A program made the translations under genes and the position numbers. Of a stretch of 35,421 bases of DNA, positions 8,367-16,217 are shown in pieces. The DNA lies in NCBI GenBank assembly GCA_902762955.1, contig CACWQH010000033.1:1-35421 (forward strand), written 5' to 3'. The notes below the pieces were generated by a model. The model searched no databases. It was not told the DNA's origin and saw only the letters and a program-made list of their open reading frames with translations. Within the stretch, counting starts at the first letter, position 1, and every line of letters starts with the position of its first letter. The stretch comes from an uncultured Lachnospiraceae bacterium. GTDB lineage: Bacteria; Bacillota; Clostridia; Lachnospirales; Lachnospiraceae.

Positions 8367-9830
8367 ATGGCGCTTAATTTAGATAGCTCCAATGTAGCTA
8401 CAAGAGAAAACAGAATCGGTTCCATAACAGGATATATAGGAAGTCTTTCCGACCTTGCCGAAAAGAGTCAGTGTGGAACCCTTAAGGGCTGTTCAAGATG
8501 TTTTTCACAGTCAAGTACATGCTTATCAAGCTGTGCTTTGGGACAGCTCTCAGCTATACGTGATATAGCGATTATCCATCACGGACCGGCAGGCTGTTCA
8601 GTTGCAAGTGCAGGTTCTTATTATCTGGATAAGGTTATGGCAAAGAAGCGTGGAGTAACCAACAATACCGTATATGTCGGAACCGATATGAATGAGAATG
8701 ATACTATATTCGGTTCGGCAGAGGCGTTAAGGGATATTATCATCGAGGTAAATAAAAGATATTCTCCAAAGGCGATATTTGTAACAAGCTCCTGTGCTAC
8801 GGGAATAATCGGCGAGGATATAGACAGTGTGGTTGATGATGTAAAGGCGGAAATCGATGTACCTATAGTTGCGGTTCATTGCGAAGGCTTTAAGTCGCGT
8901 ATCTGGGCAACAGGCTTTGATATATCCGATCATGCGGTGCTTAGCTCGATAGTTAAGCCTCCGAAGGAAAAGAGAAATACGATTAATTTCAAGAACTTTT
9001 ATGAGAGCGCAAGACCTGAGATTATAGAGATGTTCAAGGAGTTTGATTTGGAACCGATATTCTTATACTGTAACTCAACAGTCGAGGAGTTAAGCCATAT
9101 ATCAGAGTCTCTTGCAACGACCTGTATCTGCGGTACACTTGGTAATTATCTCGGAAACGGTCTTGAGGAAAAATACGGAGTCCCATACATAAGAACCATC
9201 AACCCTCTCGGAGTGGCAGGCTTTGAAACCTGGTTAAGAGAGATAGGAAGGGTTACGGGACGCTCGGAAAAGGTTGAAAATTATATAGCAAAGCAAAGGG
9301 AAATATACATTCCTCAGATAGATGCCATAAAGGAAAAGCTTAAGGGCTTAAGGGCAGTTTTGGGTATGGGTCCCGGATATACCTTTGAGGTATCAAGAGT
9401 ATTAAATGAGCTTGGAGTAGAGGTTGTATGGGCACTTGCATGGCATTATGACAAGAAGTATGAAAACGGTGATGTTCCACCTTCCATGAAATATCTTCTT
9501 GAAAATGATGTGGATTTTGAGGCAAGCGTAGCCGACCAGCAAAACTATGAGGTTATGAATATCCTCAAAAAATATCAGCCTGATTTGTACCTTTCAAGAC
9601 ATCCGGGTTCAACTGTTTGGGCAATTAAAAATGGTACACCTGCAGTTTACGTTGCGGATGAGTATATGATTTTCGGATACAAGCATACATTAGAGTTTGC
9701 ACAGTCTATATTGGACAGCATCAATAACAGAAGCTTTGAGAAGAATCTCGCAAGGAGAGTTAAGCTTCCGTACACAGACTGGTGGTATCAGCAAAATGTA
9801 GATAAATTCTTAGAGGAGGCCGGTAAATAA
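8367..9830 (+). CDS. NifD/NifE-like nitrogenase component 1 alpha subunit (pair 1)
   Basis: A 487-residue protein of the oxidoreductase/nitrogenase component 1 family. P-cluster ligands equal to NifD Cys62, 88 and 154 are Cys52, Cys77 (HHGPAGC) and Cys143 (SSCATGIIGED). Cys255 aligns with cofactor ligand Cys275, being 11 residues before EEKYG in both. No histidine aligns with cofactor ligand His442: after GTP (423-425) the stretch is AVYVADEYM. In HCEGFKSRIWATGFD the sites equal to Gln191 and His195 are Trp180 and Phe184, so N2 reduction is not expected. The N-terminus is unusually Cys-rich (Cys36, 42, 45, 52, 56). Retained Cys275 with lost His442 is the pattern of NifE, so a scaffold role is possible. 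It overlaps the next gene (TAATG). Confidence 0.88.
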   Translation: MALNLDSSNVATRENRIGSITGYIGSLSDLAEKSQCGTLKGCSRCFSQSSTCLSSCALGQLSAIRDIAIIHHGPAGCSVASAGSYYLDKVMAKKRGVTNNTVYVGTDMNENDTIFGSAEALRDIIIEVNKRYSPKAIFVTSSCATGIIGEDIDSVVDDVKAEIDVPIVAVHCEGFKSRIWATGFDISDHAVLSSIVKPPKEKRNTINFKNFYESARPEIIEMFKEFDLEPIFLYCNSTVEELSHISESLATTCICGTLGNYLGNGLEEKYGVPYIRTINPLGVAGFETWLREIGRVTGRSEKVENYIAKQREIYIPQIDAIKEKLKGLRAVLGMGPGYTFEVSRVLNELGVEVVWALAWHYDKKYENGDVPPSMKYLLENDVDFEASVADQQNYEVMNILKKYQPDLYLSRHPGSTVWAIKNGTPAVYVADEYMIFGYKHTLEFAQSILDSINNRSFEKNLARRVKLPYTDWWYQQNVDKFLEEAGK

Positions 9831-11128
9831 TGGCAAAGCTATTGGATAAACAAAGATATAAATGTGCACTTGGTGCGATGCAGACAGTTCAGGCCATTGA
9901 CAGAGCGATACCTATCCTTCATTCAGGTCCCGGCTGTGCTCAAAAGCTTTCCGATTCCATTGGAAGCTCAGGATATTTTTCACCAAACATTTTCCCTTGT
10001 ACGAGTATTAACGAAAAGGATGTAGTATTTGGTGGAGTAAAGAAGCTTGATACAACAATTGAAAATGCTCTTAAGGTAATAGATGCGGATTTATTTGTGG
10101 TACTTACCGGATGCATCCCTGAGATAGTGGGAGATGATACCGGTGAGGTTGTAAGCCGTTACCGGGAGGATGGAAAGCCCGTGGTTTATGCATCCACAGC
10201 AGGCTTTAAGGGCAATAACTACAAAGGTCACGAGCAGGTTATAGATGCTATCATAGACCAGTTCCTTGAAAAATCAGAAGAAAAGGAAAAAGGGCTCGTA
10301 AATATCTGGGCAGATGTTCCTTATCAGGATTTATTTTGGCTTGGCAATATCAAGGAGCTTGAAAAGCTTATAGCCGAGATAGGTTTAACTCCAAATACGA
10401 TATTTGGATATAAAAACGGTATTGATAATATAAGAAAAATACCTAAAGCCGAGTTTAATCTTCTGGTATCACCATGGGTTTCTCTTACCAATGTAAAGAA
10501 GATGGAAAGAAAGCTTGGCATACCATATCTTCACTATCCGACACTTCCGATAGGTGCATACGAAACAAGCAAGTTCTTAAGAACGGTTGGAGAGTTTGCA
10601 GGGGTTGATAAGGATAAGGTTGAAGAAGTAATAAACGAGCATGAGAATTACTATTATTATCTTATAGAAAGATATGCGGATTTGTTCCTTGAAACCAGAG
10701 TTATGGCAAAGCAGTTTTCTGTTGTTGCGGATGCGCAGTATGCACTCGGCATAACCAAATTTTTGGTAAATGATCTTGGGCTTTTTCCAGCAAAGCAGTT
10801 TGTGGTGGATGATACGCCAAAACAGTACAGGGATAAGATAAAGGAAGAGTTTGAAAACTTAAATTACGATATCAAAGCCGAGGTGAGCTTTGAAACCGAT
10901 GGTTATAAAATACATAATGAGATAAGAGAGCATGATTATCATGGCTATCCTCTTATACTCGGAAGCTATTATGAAAAAGAGGTAACAGGAGAATTAGACG
11001 GACATTATCTCAATATATCCTGGCCGGTACAGGATAAGGTTGTACTGGATGATTTCTATGTTGGATATACAGGCGGAATCCGACTTATCGAGGATATATA
11101 TTCGGTTGCAGTGCAAAGATTTAATTAA
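9830..11128 (+). CDS. NifK/NifN-like nitrogenase component 1 beta subunit (pair 1)
   Basis: A 432-residue partner of the preceding alpha-like subunit. The three beta-side P-cluster ligands are all present: Cys12 (RYKCALGA), Cys36 (HSGPGC) and Cys95 (LTGCIPEIVGDD). The long N-terminal extension of true NifK is absent. The stop and start codons overlap with the upstream gene (TAATG), typical of a stoichiometric complex. The last codons lie in a 37-base tandem repeat that runs on past the stop. It is likely a heterotetramer with the upstream gene product; as a catalytic pair or as a NifEN-like assembly scaffold is open. Confidence 0.88.
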   Translation: MAKLLDKQRYKCALGAMQTVQAIDRAIPILHSGPGCAQKLSDSIGSSGYFSPNIFPCTSINEKDVVFGGVKKLDTTIENALKVIDADLFVVLTGCIPEIVGDDTGEVVSRYREDGKPVVYASTAGFKGNNYKGHEQVIDAIIDQFLEKSEEKEKGLVNIWADVPYQDLFWLGNIKELEKLIAEIGLTPNTIFGYKNGIDNIRKIPKAEFNLLVSPWVSLTNVKKMERKLGIPYLHYPTLPIGAYETSKFLRTVGEFAGVDKDKVEEVINEHENYYYYLIERYADLFLETRVMAKQFSVVADAQYALGITKFLVNDLGLFPAKQFVVDDTPKQYRDKIKEEFENLNYDIKAEVSFETDGYKIHNEIREHDYHGYPLILGSYYEKEVTGELDGHYLNISWPVQDKVVLDDFYVGYTGGIRLIEDIYSVAVQRFN

Positions 11129-11209
11129 GATTATATATTCGGTTGCGGTACAGAGGGTTAATTAAGACACTGTATTTAGTTCCGGTACAGAGGTTATATT
11201 AAAGTTATA
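11099..11209 (+). repeat. 37-base tandem repeat, three copies, covering the end of the nifK-like gene
   Basis: Units begin at 11099, 11136 and 11173. The first contains the true last codons and TAA (YSVAVQRFN-stop). Units 2 and 3 read YSVAVQRVN-stop and YLVPVQRLY-stop in the matching register. The copies have diverged, the third most. The rest of the gap to 11290 shows no gene. Confidence 0.8.
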
Positions 11210-11289
11210 TATGCCGTTTATTTGCAAGTTTAGCAATTGTAAGTAACCGGCAGATGGACTTTTGTTTTTAATTATGTCAGGAGATAAAA

Positions 11290-11733
11290 ATGAGTTATAA
11301 AATTGCAGTTGCTACATCGGATTATATAAATGTTGATGAAACCTTCGGGCAGGCAAAGAGATTCATAATCTATGAGGCTGATGGTAAAAACTTTAAGAAA
11401 CTTGAGGAACGTGATGTTGAAGATGACTTTGTAGTAGAATGTAAAATTTCGGAAACCGGCTGTGGTACTGGAGGTGGCTGCGGTTCGGGAACCGGCTGTA
11501 GTGCTGGAGGCGGCTGCGGAGGAAACGGAGAGGTTTCCTTTAAGATTTCTTCCTTGTTTGACTGTCGTGCTGTCGTATGTAAAAAGATAGGTGTATCGGC
11601 TCAAAAGCAGTTTGAGAAAAAGGCAATTTCTTATTTTGACATTTCCTGTACTGTTGAAGAAGCATTGGATAAGATAACATTTTACTATGACAGGATAGAT
11701 AATCATGTGTCACTTAGAAATAAAACTGATTAA
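11290..11733 (+). CDS. NifX-family protein with Cys/Gly-rich insert (copy 2)
   Basis: A 147-residue NifX/NafY-type protein: IAVATSDYINVDETFGQAKRF at the start is the family fold, ending with the usual VEEALDKI helix. Between the two halves sits a low-complexity insert with cysteines at 58, 64, 70 and 76, each six residues apart, separated by Gly, Ser and Thr, plus Cys51, 92, 97 and 120. Such spacing suggests metal or Fe-S cluster binding or sulfur transfer. It lies between the two NifD/K-like pairs. A role as carrier of a NifB-co-type cluster between NifB and these pairs is inferred. Confidence 0.85.
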   Translation: MSYKIAVATSDYINVDETFGQAKRFIIYEADGKNFKKLEERDVEDDFVVECKISETGCGTGGGCGSGTGCSAGGGCGGNGEVSFKISSLFDCRAVVCKKIGVSAQKQFEKKAISYFDISCTVEEALDKITFYYDRIDNHVSLRNKTD

Positions 11734-11848
11734 CCATATCGGGATAATATGATATACTCTTATATAGTCATAAGGTCAACATGCTTTTCCTGCAAGCAGG
11801 AGCGCATTTTGATTATTGATACTTATGTCATATTATTATATGGGTTAA
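11730..11848. repeat. Long imperfect palindrome between nifX-like gene and rrf2 gene
   Basis: The arms 11730-11754 and 11826-11848 pair over most of their length (TTAACC..ATAATATGA against TCATATTATTATATGGGTTAA-type sequence). At the apex, 11781-11807 forms an inner hairpin (TCCTGC/GCAGGA and ATGC/GCAT) followed by TTTT. The inner hairpin may terminate the upstream operon. A weak promoter for the next gene (TTGATT 11809, TATTAT 11831, spacing 16) lies in the right arm. Confidence 0.5.
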
Positions 11849-11861
11849 AGGGAGGAAGCGT

Positions 11862-12284
11862 ATGAGAATTACAACAAAAGGAAGAAATGCTCTTAAGTTG
11901 ATGATTGATGTCGCAATTTATAATCAATGTGCACCGGTAAAAATCAGGGATATAGCGAGCAGGCAGGACATTTCCGAAAAGTATCTGGAACAGATAGTTT
12001 CGGTATTAAACAAGGCGGGAATTGTTAAAAGCATACGTGGTGCAAAGGGCGGATATGTTCTAAGCAAAAAACCGGAGGAATATACCGTTGGACAGATACT
12101 TCGAAGCATAGAGGGAAGTCTTTCACCGGTTGAGGATACTGAAAATGATAATTCTCCTGCCGGAATTGTCAGCAAAAGGGTATGGGATAAGCTGGAGAAT
12201 GCCATAAATGATGTCCTTGAAGGACTGACTTTGGCTGACCTTGTTGAATGGTATTATGAGCTTACTATGGATTACTGTATATAA
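11862..12284 (+). CDS. Rrf2-family transcriptional regulator, CymR-like
   Basis: A 140-residue winged-helix repressor of the Rrf2 family. The start (MRITTKGRNALKLMIDVA), the helix-turn-helix DIASRQDISEKYLEQI and the GAKGGYVLSK wing are typical. The three clustered cysteines that hold the Fe-S cluster in IscR are absent; the only cysteines are Cys23 and Cys139. That fits CymR, the cysteine-metabolism repressor that acts through CysK in Bacillus and Staphylococcus. Two cysK-type genes and a palindromic cysK operator lie in the same island. Predicted to make the cluster respond to cysteine supply; the site and ligand are unproven. Confidence 0.88.
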   Translation: MRITTKGRNALKLMIDVAIYNQCAPVKIRDIASRQDISEKYLEQIVSVLNKAGIVKSIRGAKGGYVLSKKPEEYTVGQILRSIEGSLSPVEDTENDNSPAGIVSKRVWDKLENAINDVLEGLTLADLVEWYYELTMDYCI

Positions 12285-12357
12285 GTTTAGAAAATAGAGT
12301 GGTATGAGATATAAGCTGTTTTAATGTAGTTATATATGATATGGAAAGGGTAATAAT

Positions 12358-13800
12358 ATGGCAGAAAAAAAGTATTCGGGTGTTAGAGAAAGCAAGCCCG
12401 GAAGATTAAATGATCTTGGTGATAACAGTAAGAAAATTGAGGAGGATTTCAAAAAAGGTTGTCTAAAAAGGGCGGACAGAAGTTTCTCTCAGGGCCTTCA
12501 ATGCCAGCAGATTAACAGCATGGCAGCGCTTATGTCACTTGAAGATGCAGTTTTTGTATCTCATTCGCCTCAGGGCTGTGTGGGCTGTACAATAATGGCT
12601 GTTGACATGTATAGAGTTGGGCAGGCGCACAGAGGTATAAAAAATATTAAAAATCCGAGAATTATCGTGACTAATCTGGATCAAAAAAGTGTCGTATTTG
12701 GCGGTGAACAAAAATTAAAGCAGTCTGTAAAAAAGGCAGTAGAAAGATATAATCCAAAGCTTATCTTTATATATGCTTCCTGTGCTTCGGGAATAATCGG
12801 TGATGATATCGATGCAATTGCAGGTGAGCTTCAGGAGGAGTATGAGGATGCGATTATCGTGCCTATACACTGCGAGGGCTTTAAGTCCAAAATCTGTGCT
12901 TCGGGCTTTGATGCGGCATTTCTTTCCATTAATAAATATATTTTAAAAGGAGAAAAACAGCCTAAGGAAAAGGGACTTGTAAATCTTTTTGCACCAACTA
13001 CCGTAAGCTATGCAGACCAGCTTGAAATGGAAAGAATGTTAGAGCTTATCGGTGTGAAGGTCAACTACATACCATTTTACAGTTCCCTTGAAAAAATCAG
13101 ACAGATACCTAAGGCAGAGGCATCAACCTCTATATGTAAGGTATTTGCCGATGAGTTTATGAAGACCTTATGGGAGGATTATGAAATCCCATATTCACAT
13201 ACAGTTATGCCAATCGGTATAAGAAATACCGACAAGTGGTACAGAGGAATTGCCAAGGTGCTTGGCAAGGAAAAAGAGGTTGAGGAGATAATTGCTAAGG
13301 AGCATGAAAGAATTGAGCCGTTGGTTAAGAAGATAAGAGACAGATTAGAGGGCAAGCGTGTATTTATATGTGGTGGTACCGGACGTTCATTTGCGGCAGC
13401 AGCGCTTATCGACGATTTTGGTATGAAGCTTGTGGGTCTTGAAACTCCGACCTATGATGACGATGCTCAGGTTGATATAGAATATTTAAATGGAATACAT
13501 AAGGACTTCGTGGTAGATGTAGCCAATATGCAGCCATTTGAACAGGTAAACCTTGTTAATAAACTTAAACCGGACGCATTTATAGGCATACCGGAATGGA
13601 CGGCGAGATTTGGTATACCGACCACGCATGTACTTGATGGAAAACGTCCGACCATGGGCTATGACGGACTTTTGTATCTTGGAAACAAGATTGCGGATCA
13701 GCTTGAAAATCCGGGCTTTAACAAGAAGCTTTCAAAGCATGTCAAGCTTCCTTATAAGGAGAGCTGGTATGAAGAGGATGCGTTTAAGTATATCGTGTAA
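12358..13800 (+). CDS. NifD-like nitrogenase component 1 alpha subunit (pair 2)
   Basis: A 480-residue nitrogenase component 1 protein. P-cluster ligands are Cys49, Cys74 (SHSPQGC) and Cys142 (ASCASGIIGDD). Both cofactor ligands of NifD appear present: Cys260 (13 residues before DYEIP, as Cys275 before KYGIP), and His424, ten residues before GYDG, as His442 before GFDG. The Gln191 and His195 positions are Cys180 and Phe184 in HCEGFKSKICASGFD, so classical N2 reduction is unlikely. Of the two alpha-like subunits this one has the more complete cofactor site, so it is the better candidate for the catalytic subunit. Fourteen bases separate it from its beta-like partner. Confidence 0.88.
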   Translation: MAEKKYSGVRESKPGRLNDLGDNSKKIEEDFKKGCLKRADRSFSQGLQCQQINSMAALMSLEDAVFVSHSPQGCVGCTIMAVDMYRVGQAHRGIKNIKNPRIIVTNLDQKSVVFGGEQKLKQSVKKAVERYNPKLIFIYASCASGIIGDDIDAIAGELQEEYEDAIIVPIHCEGFKSKICASGFDAAFLSINKYILKGEKQPKEKGLVNLFAPTTVSYADQLEMERMLELIGVKVNYIPFYSSLEKIRQIPKAEASTSICKVFADEFMKTLWEDYEIPYSHTVMPIGIRNTDKWYRGIAKVLGKEKEVEEIIAKEHERIEPLVKKIRDRLEGKRVFICGGTGRSFAAAALIDDFGMKLVGLETPTYDDDAQVDIEYLNGIHKDFVVDVANMQPFEQVNLVNKLKPDAFIGIPEWTARFGIPTTHVLDGKRPTMGYDGLLYLGNKIADQLENPGFNKKLSKHVKLPYKESWYEEDAFKYIV

Positions 13801-13814
13801 GGGAGGAAAAATCT

Positions 13815-15104
13815 ATGTCTCAAATATTGGAAAATCCACGCGGTGGCTGCGTGCTGGCGGGCGTAAACTCTGTTCTTGCGGCAATTGACAGAGTATGTCC
13901 TATATTTCATTCGGGACCGGGCTGCTGTATGCAGACATCGGCGGCAGAGCAGGGACAGTCAGGTCATAAATCATCCTGCTTTGTAAGCAGTGTTTCAATT
14001 CCATCAAGCAATATGCTTGAAAAGGAGGTTGTGTTCGGAGGTCTGGATAAACTAAGAACCACTATCCAGGGTTCAGTTGATATAATAGATGCTGATGCAT
14101 ATTTTGTTTTAACAGGCTGTACCGCAGGTATAATAGGTGATGATATAGCCAGTGTAACAGAGGAATTTCAGGCTAAGGGAGCAAGTGTATATCCTATAGA
14201 CACTCCGGGCTTTGCCGGAGACAGCAACCTCGGATATGAGGTTGTATGGAATACCATGATAGACCAGGTAATAGAGGAAAATGTGCCGCGTGACGACAAG
14301 CTTGTCAATATATTTGGCATAGTTCCTTATCATGATCCTTTCTGGAGCGGAAGCCTTGAGGAAATCGACAGGATACTTTCCAAGCTTGGACTTAAGGTCA
14401 ATACATTTTTTACAAAGCACCAAAATATCGAGGATGTACGTAAATGTTCCGGTGCAGCGCTTAATATAATTATAAATCCATGGTTATTTAAGGGGCCGGC
14501 GAAGAAATTTGAAGAAAAGTTCGGCGTACCGTCCATAAGAATTGCAGGTAATCCTATCGGTGCAACCGATACTACTGCCTTTGTGCTTAAGGTTGCGGAG
14601 GCGCTTAAGCTTGATAAAGCGCTTGTAGATAAGGTGATTGACGAGGAAGAGGATTATGTGTATAGTTATCTTGGTCAGTCGATAGGTGTACTCAGCTGGA
14701 AGCGTTTTGCCGTTGTGGCAGATGCAACCAATGCCATAGGTATAACCAGATACCTTGCCAACGATTACAGCTTTACACCTGTTCTTGTGGTTATATCCGA
14801 GCCTATCTATCGTGAAGAAGATAAGCAAAGAATCATAGATATGATAACCAATCTTGAGTATGCAAGACCGCCTAAGGTGGTATTTACCGCTGACCAGTTT
14901 GAGATAAATGATACAATCTTAAGTGAAGAGGAGGATATCACGCTCTTAATCGGCAGTACCAATGAAAAAGAAGTCGGACTTGAAAAGGGAATCCAGTTTA
15001 TAACCGCAGCCTTCCCTATGAACGAAAGACTTGTGTTTAATCGTACATATACCGGTTATCGAGGAAGTTTGACCTTTACAGAGGATTTGTATGATAACTT
15101 ATAA
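13815..15104 (+). CDS. NifK-like nitrogenase component 1 beta subunit (pair 2)
   Basis: A 429-residue beta-like subunit with all three P-cluster ligands: Cys12 (RGGCVLAG), Cys37 in HSGPGCC, and Cys102 (LTGCTAGIIGDD). The protein begins directly at the P-cluster domain, without the NifK N-terminal arm. A GGGAGG ribosome site follows the stop codon of the alpha-like gene. It resembles the beta subunit of pair 1 along its whole length, so the two pairs arose by duplication or are ancient paralogues like NifDK and NifEN. Confidence 0.88.
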   Translation: MSQILENPRGGCVLAGVNSVLAAIDRVCPIFHSGPGCCMQTSAAEQGQSGHKSSCFVSSVSIPSSNMLEKEVVFGGLDKLRTTIQGSVDIIDADAYFVLTGCTAGIIGDDIASVTEEFQAKGASVYPIDTPGFAGDSNLGYEVVWNTMIDQVIEENVPRDDKLVNIFGIVPYHDPFWSGSLEEIDRILSKLGLKVNTFFTKHQNIEDVRKCSGAALNIIINPWLFKGPAKKFEEKFGVPSIRIAGNPIGATDTTAFVLKVAEALKLDKALVDKVIDEEEDYVYSYLGQSIGVLSWKRFAVVADATNAIGITRYLANDYSFTPVLVVISEPIYREEDKQRIIDMITNLEYARPPKVVFTADQFEINDTILSEEEDITLLIGSTNEKEVGLEKGIQFITAAFPMNERLVFNRTYTGYRGSLTFTEDLYDNL

Positions 15105-15169
15105 TGATCCGGAGATAACGATGTTTTAAGTCGGGCATGTCTCTGGAAAAATGATAAAGGAGAAAAATC

Positions 15170-15757
15170 ATGCAGGCTAATATTACAAGAGTCGAGGCAT
15201 TTGAATTACTAAAAAAGTACAACAAGGATCCGTTTCATATAAGGCACGCCCTTACTGTAGAGGGAGTTATGAAATGGTTTGCGAAAGAGGAAGGCTATGG
15301 TGAAGACGAAGAATACTGGGGCATAGTCGGACTTTTACATGATATAGATTTTGAGGAATATCCTGAGGAACACTGTATAAAGGCACCTGAACTTTTACGA
15401 GAGGCAGGTGTAAGCGAGGATGTAATTCACGGAGTGTGCAGCCATGGATATGAGCTTACGGTTGATGTTAAGCCTGAACATGATATGGAAAAAACTCTTT
15501 ACGCAACGGATGAGCTTACCGGTCTTATATGGGCAGCGGCTCTTATCAGACCATCAAAAAGTGTTCAGGATATGGAGGTAAAATCCGTTAAGAAGAAATA
15601 TAAGAGTGCCAACTTTGCAGCAGGCTGTTCCAGAGAGGTTATTGAACGTGGAGCCGACATGATGGGGATTGAACTTTCGGAGCTTATCCAAAAGACGATA
15701 CTTGCCATGCGAAGCTGTGAGGAAAACGTTAATGAAGTAATGAAGGAATATGAGTGA
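15170..15757 (+). CDS. HD-domain hydrolase
   Basis: A 195-residue HD-superfamily metal-dependent phosphohydrolase. Expected metal ligands are His26 (PFHIRHA), His57-Asp58 (LLHDID), His87, His92 (CSHGYE) and Asp113 (ATDELTG). It resembles widespread small HDIG-type proteins annotated as hydrolases with unknown substrate. It is the last gene of the nitrogenase-like island, 65 bases after the second beta-like subunit, with an AAAGGAG ribosome site, and is probably cotranscribed. A nucleotide or cofactor-repair role is only a guess. Confidence 0.8.
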   Translation: MQANITRVEAFELLKKYNKDPFHIRHALTVEGVMKWFAKEEGYGEDEEYWGIVGLLHDIDFEEYPEEHCIKAPELLREAGVSEDVIHGVCSHGYELTVDVKPEHDMEKTLYATDELTGLIWAAALIRPSKSVQDMEVKSVKKKYKSANFAAGCSREVIERGADMMGIELSELIQKTILAMRSCEENVNEVMKEYE

Positions 15758-15760
15758 TAG

Positions 15761-16065
15761 AAAGAGTGACTTGGCGTGAACCTTGTCACTCTTTACAATT
15801 CTACGGGTTCATCCCATCAGACATAAGCATACCTATATGCCAGCTAGTCATCGATTTGCTAAATCAAAGCGTTCAATTCTTTATAGGTGCTAAAAATCGA
15901 AAACTCGCTTCGCTCAAACAGTTCGATTTTTTACGCACCTATATGCGAATTTTCACTTTTGATTTAACGCAAATCGGACTAAATGCTGGCATATAGGTAT
16001 GCTTATGTCTGATGGGATGTAACCTTATTATTAATTGTGACAAGGTTCACGCCAAGTCACTCTTT
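15761..16065. repeat. 305-bp nearly perfect palindrome (giant hairpin)
   Basis: The outer arms (15761-15789 and 16037-16065) are a perfect 29-bp inverted pair. Middle arms (15811-15844 and 15985-16018) are a perfect 34-bp pair. Inner arms (about 15845-15901 and 15922-15984) pair imperfectly and leave a loop near 15902-15921 containing CTCGCTTCGCTC. The outer left arm also contains its own 10-bp inverted pair (15761-15770 with 15785-15794). It fills most of the gap after the island together with the terminator that follows. No transposase or coding region; the open frames here are products of the repeat. Confidence 0.9.
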
Positions 16066-16105
16066 AATGGGTTATCAACTATGTTGATAACCCATTATTT
16101 TTTTT
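16066..16105 (+). terminator. Strong rho-independent terminator
   Basis: AATGGGTTATCAAC (16066-16079) and GTTGATAACCCATT (16083-16096) form a perfect 14-bp stem with a 3-base loop, followed by a run of eight T. It closes transcription from the nitrogenase-like island before the ABC importer operon. Confidence 0.93.
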
Positions 16106-16217
16106 ACTTATTATCATTCAAAATGATAGCGAAACATCGGTTTTATCAAATTTACAAAGGCATGTACATGGTGTTAATATCACAGCATATTCAAAAAAAA
16201 GAAAAGAGGTAATGATT

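Noticed and set aside
11272-11706. Minus-strand open frame opposite the NifX-like gene
   Set aside because: It mirrors the Cys/Gly-rich coding tract (Ser/Ala/Thr repeats) and lacks a ribosome site; the plus-strand gene is a clear NifX-family protein.
15761-16065. Insertion sequence or CRISPR array
   Set aside because: No transposase, no regular repeat-spacer pattern; it is one inverted structure.
15754-16212. Two small plus-strand open frames (15754-15996 and 16012-16212)
   Set aside because: They lie inside the giant palindrome and terminator and have no recognisable protein features.
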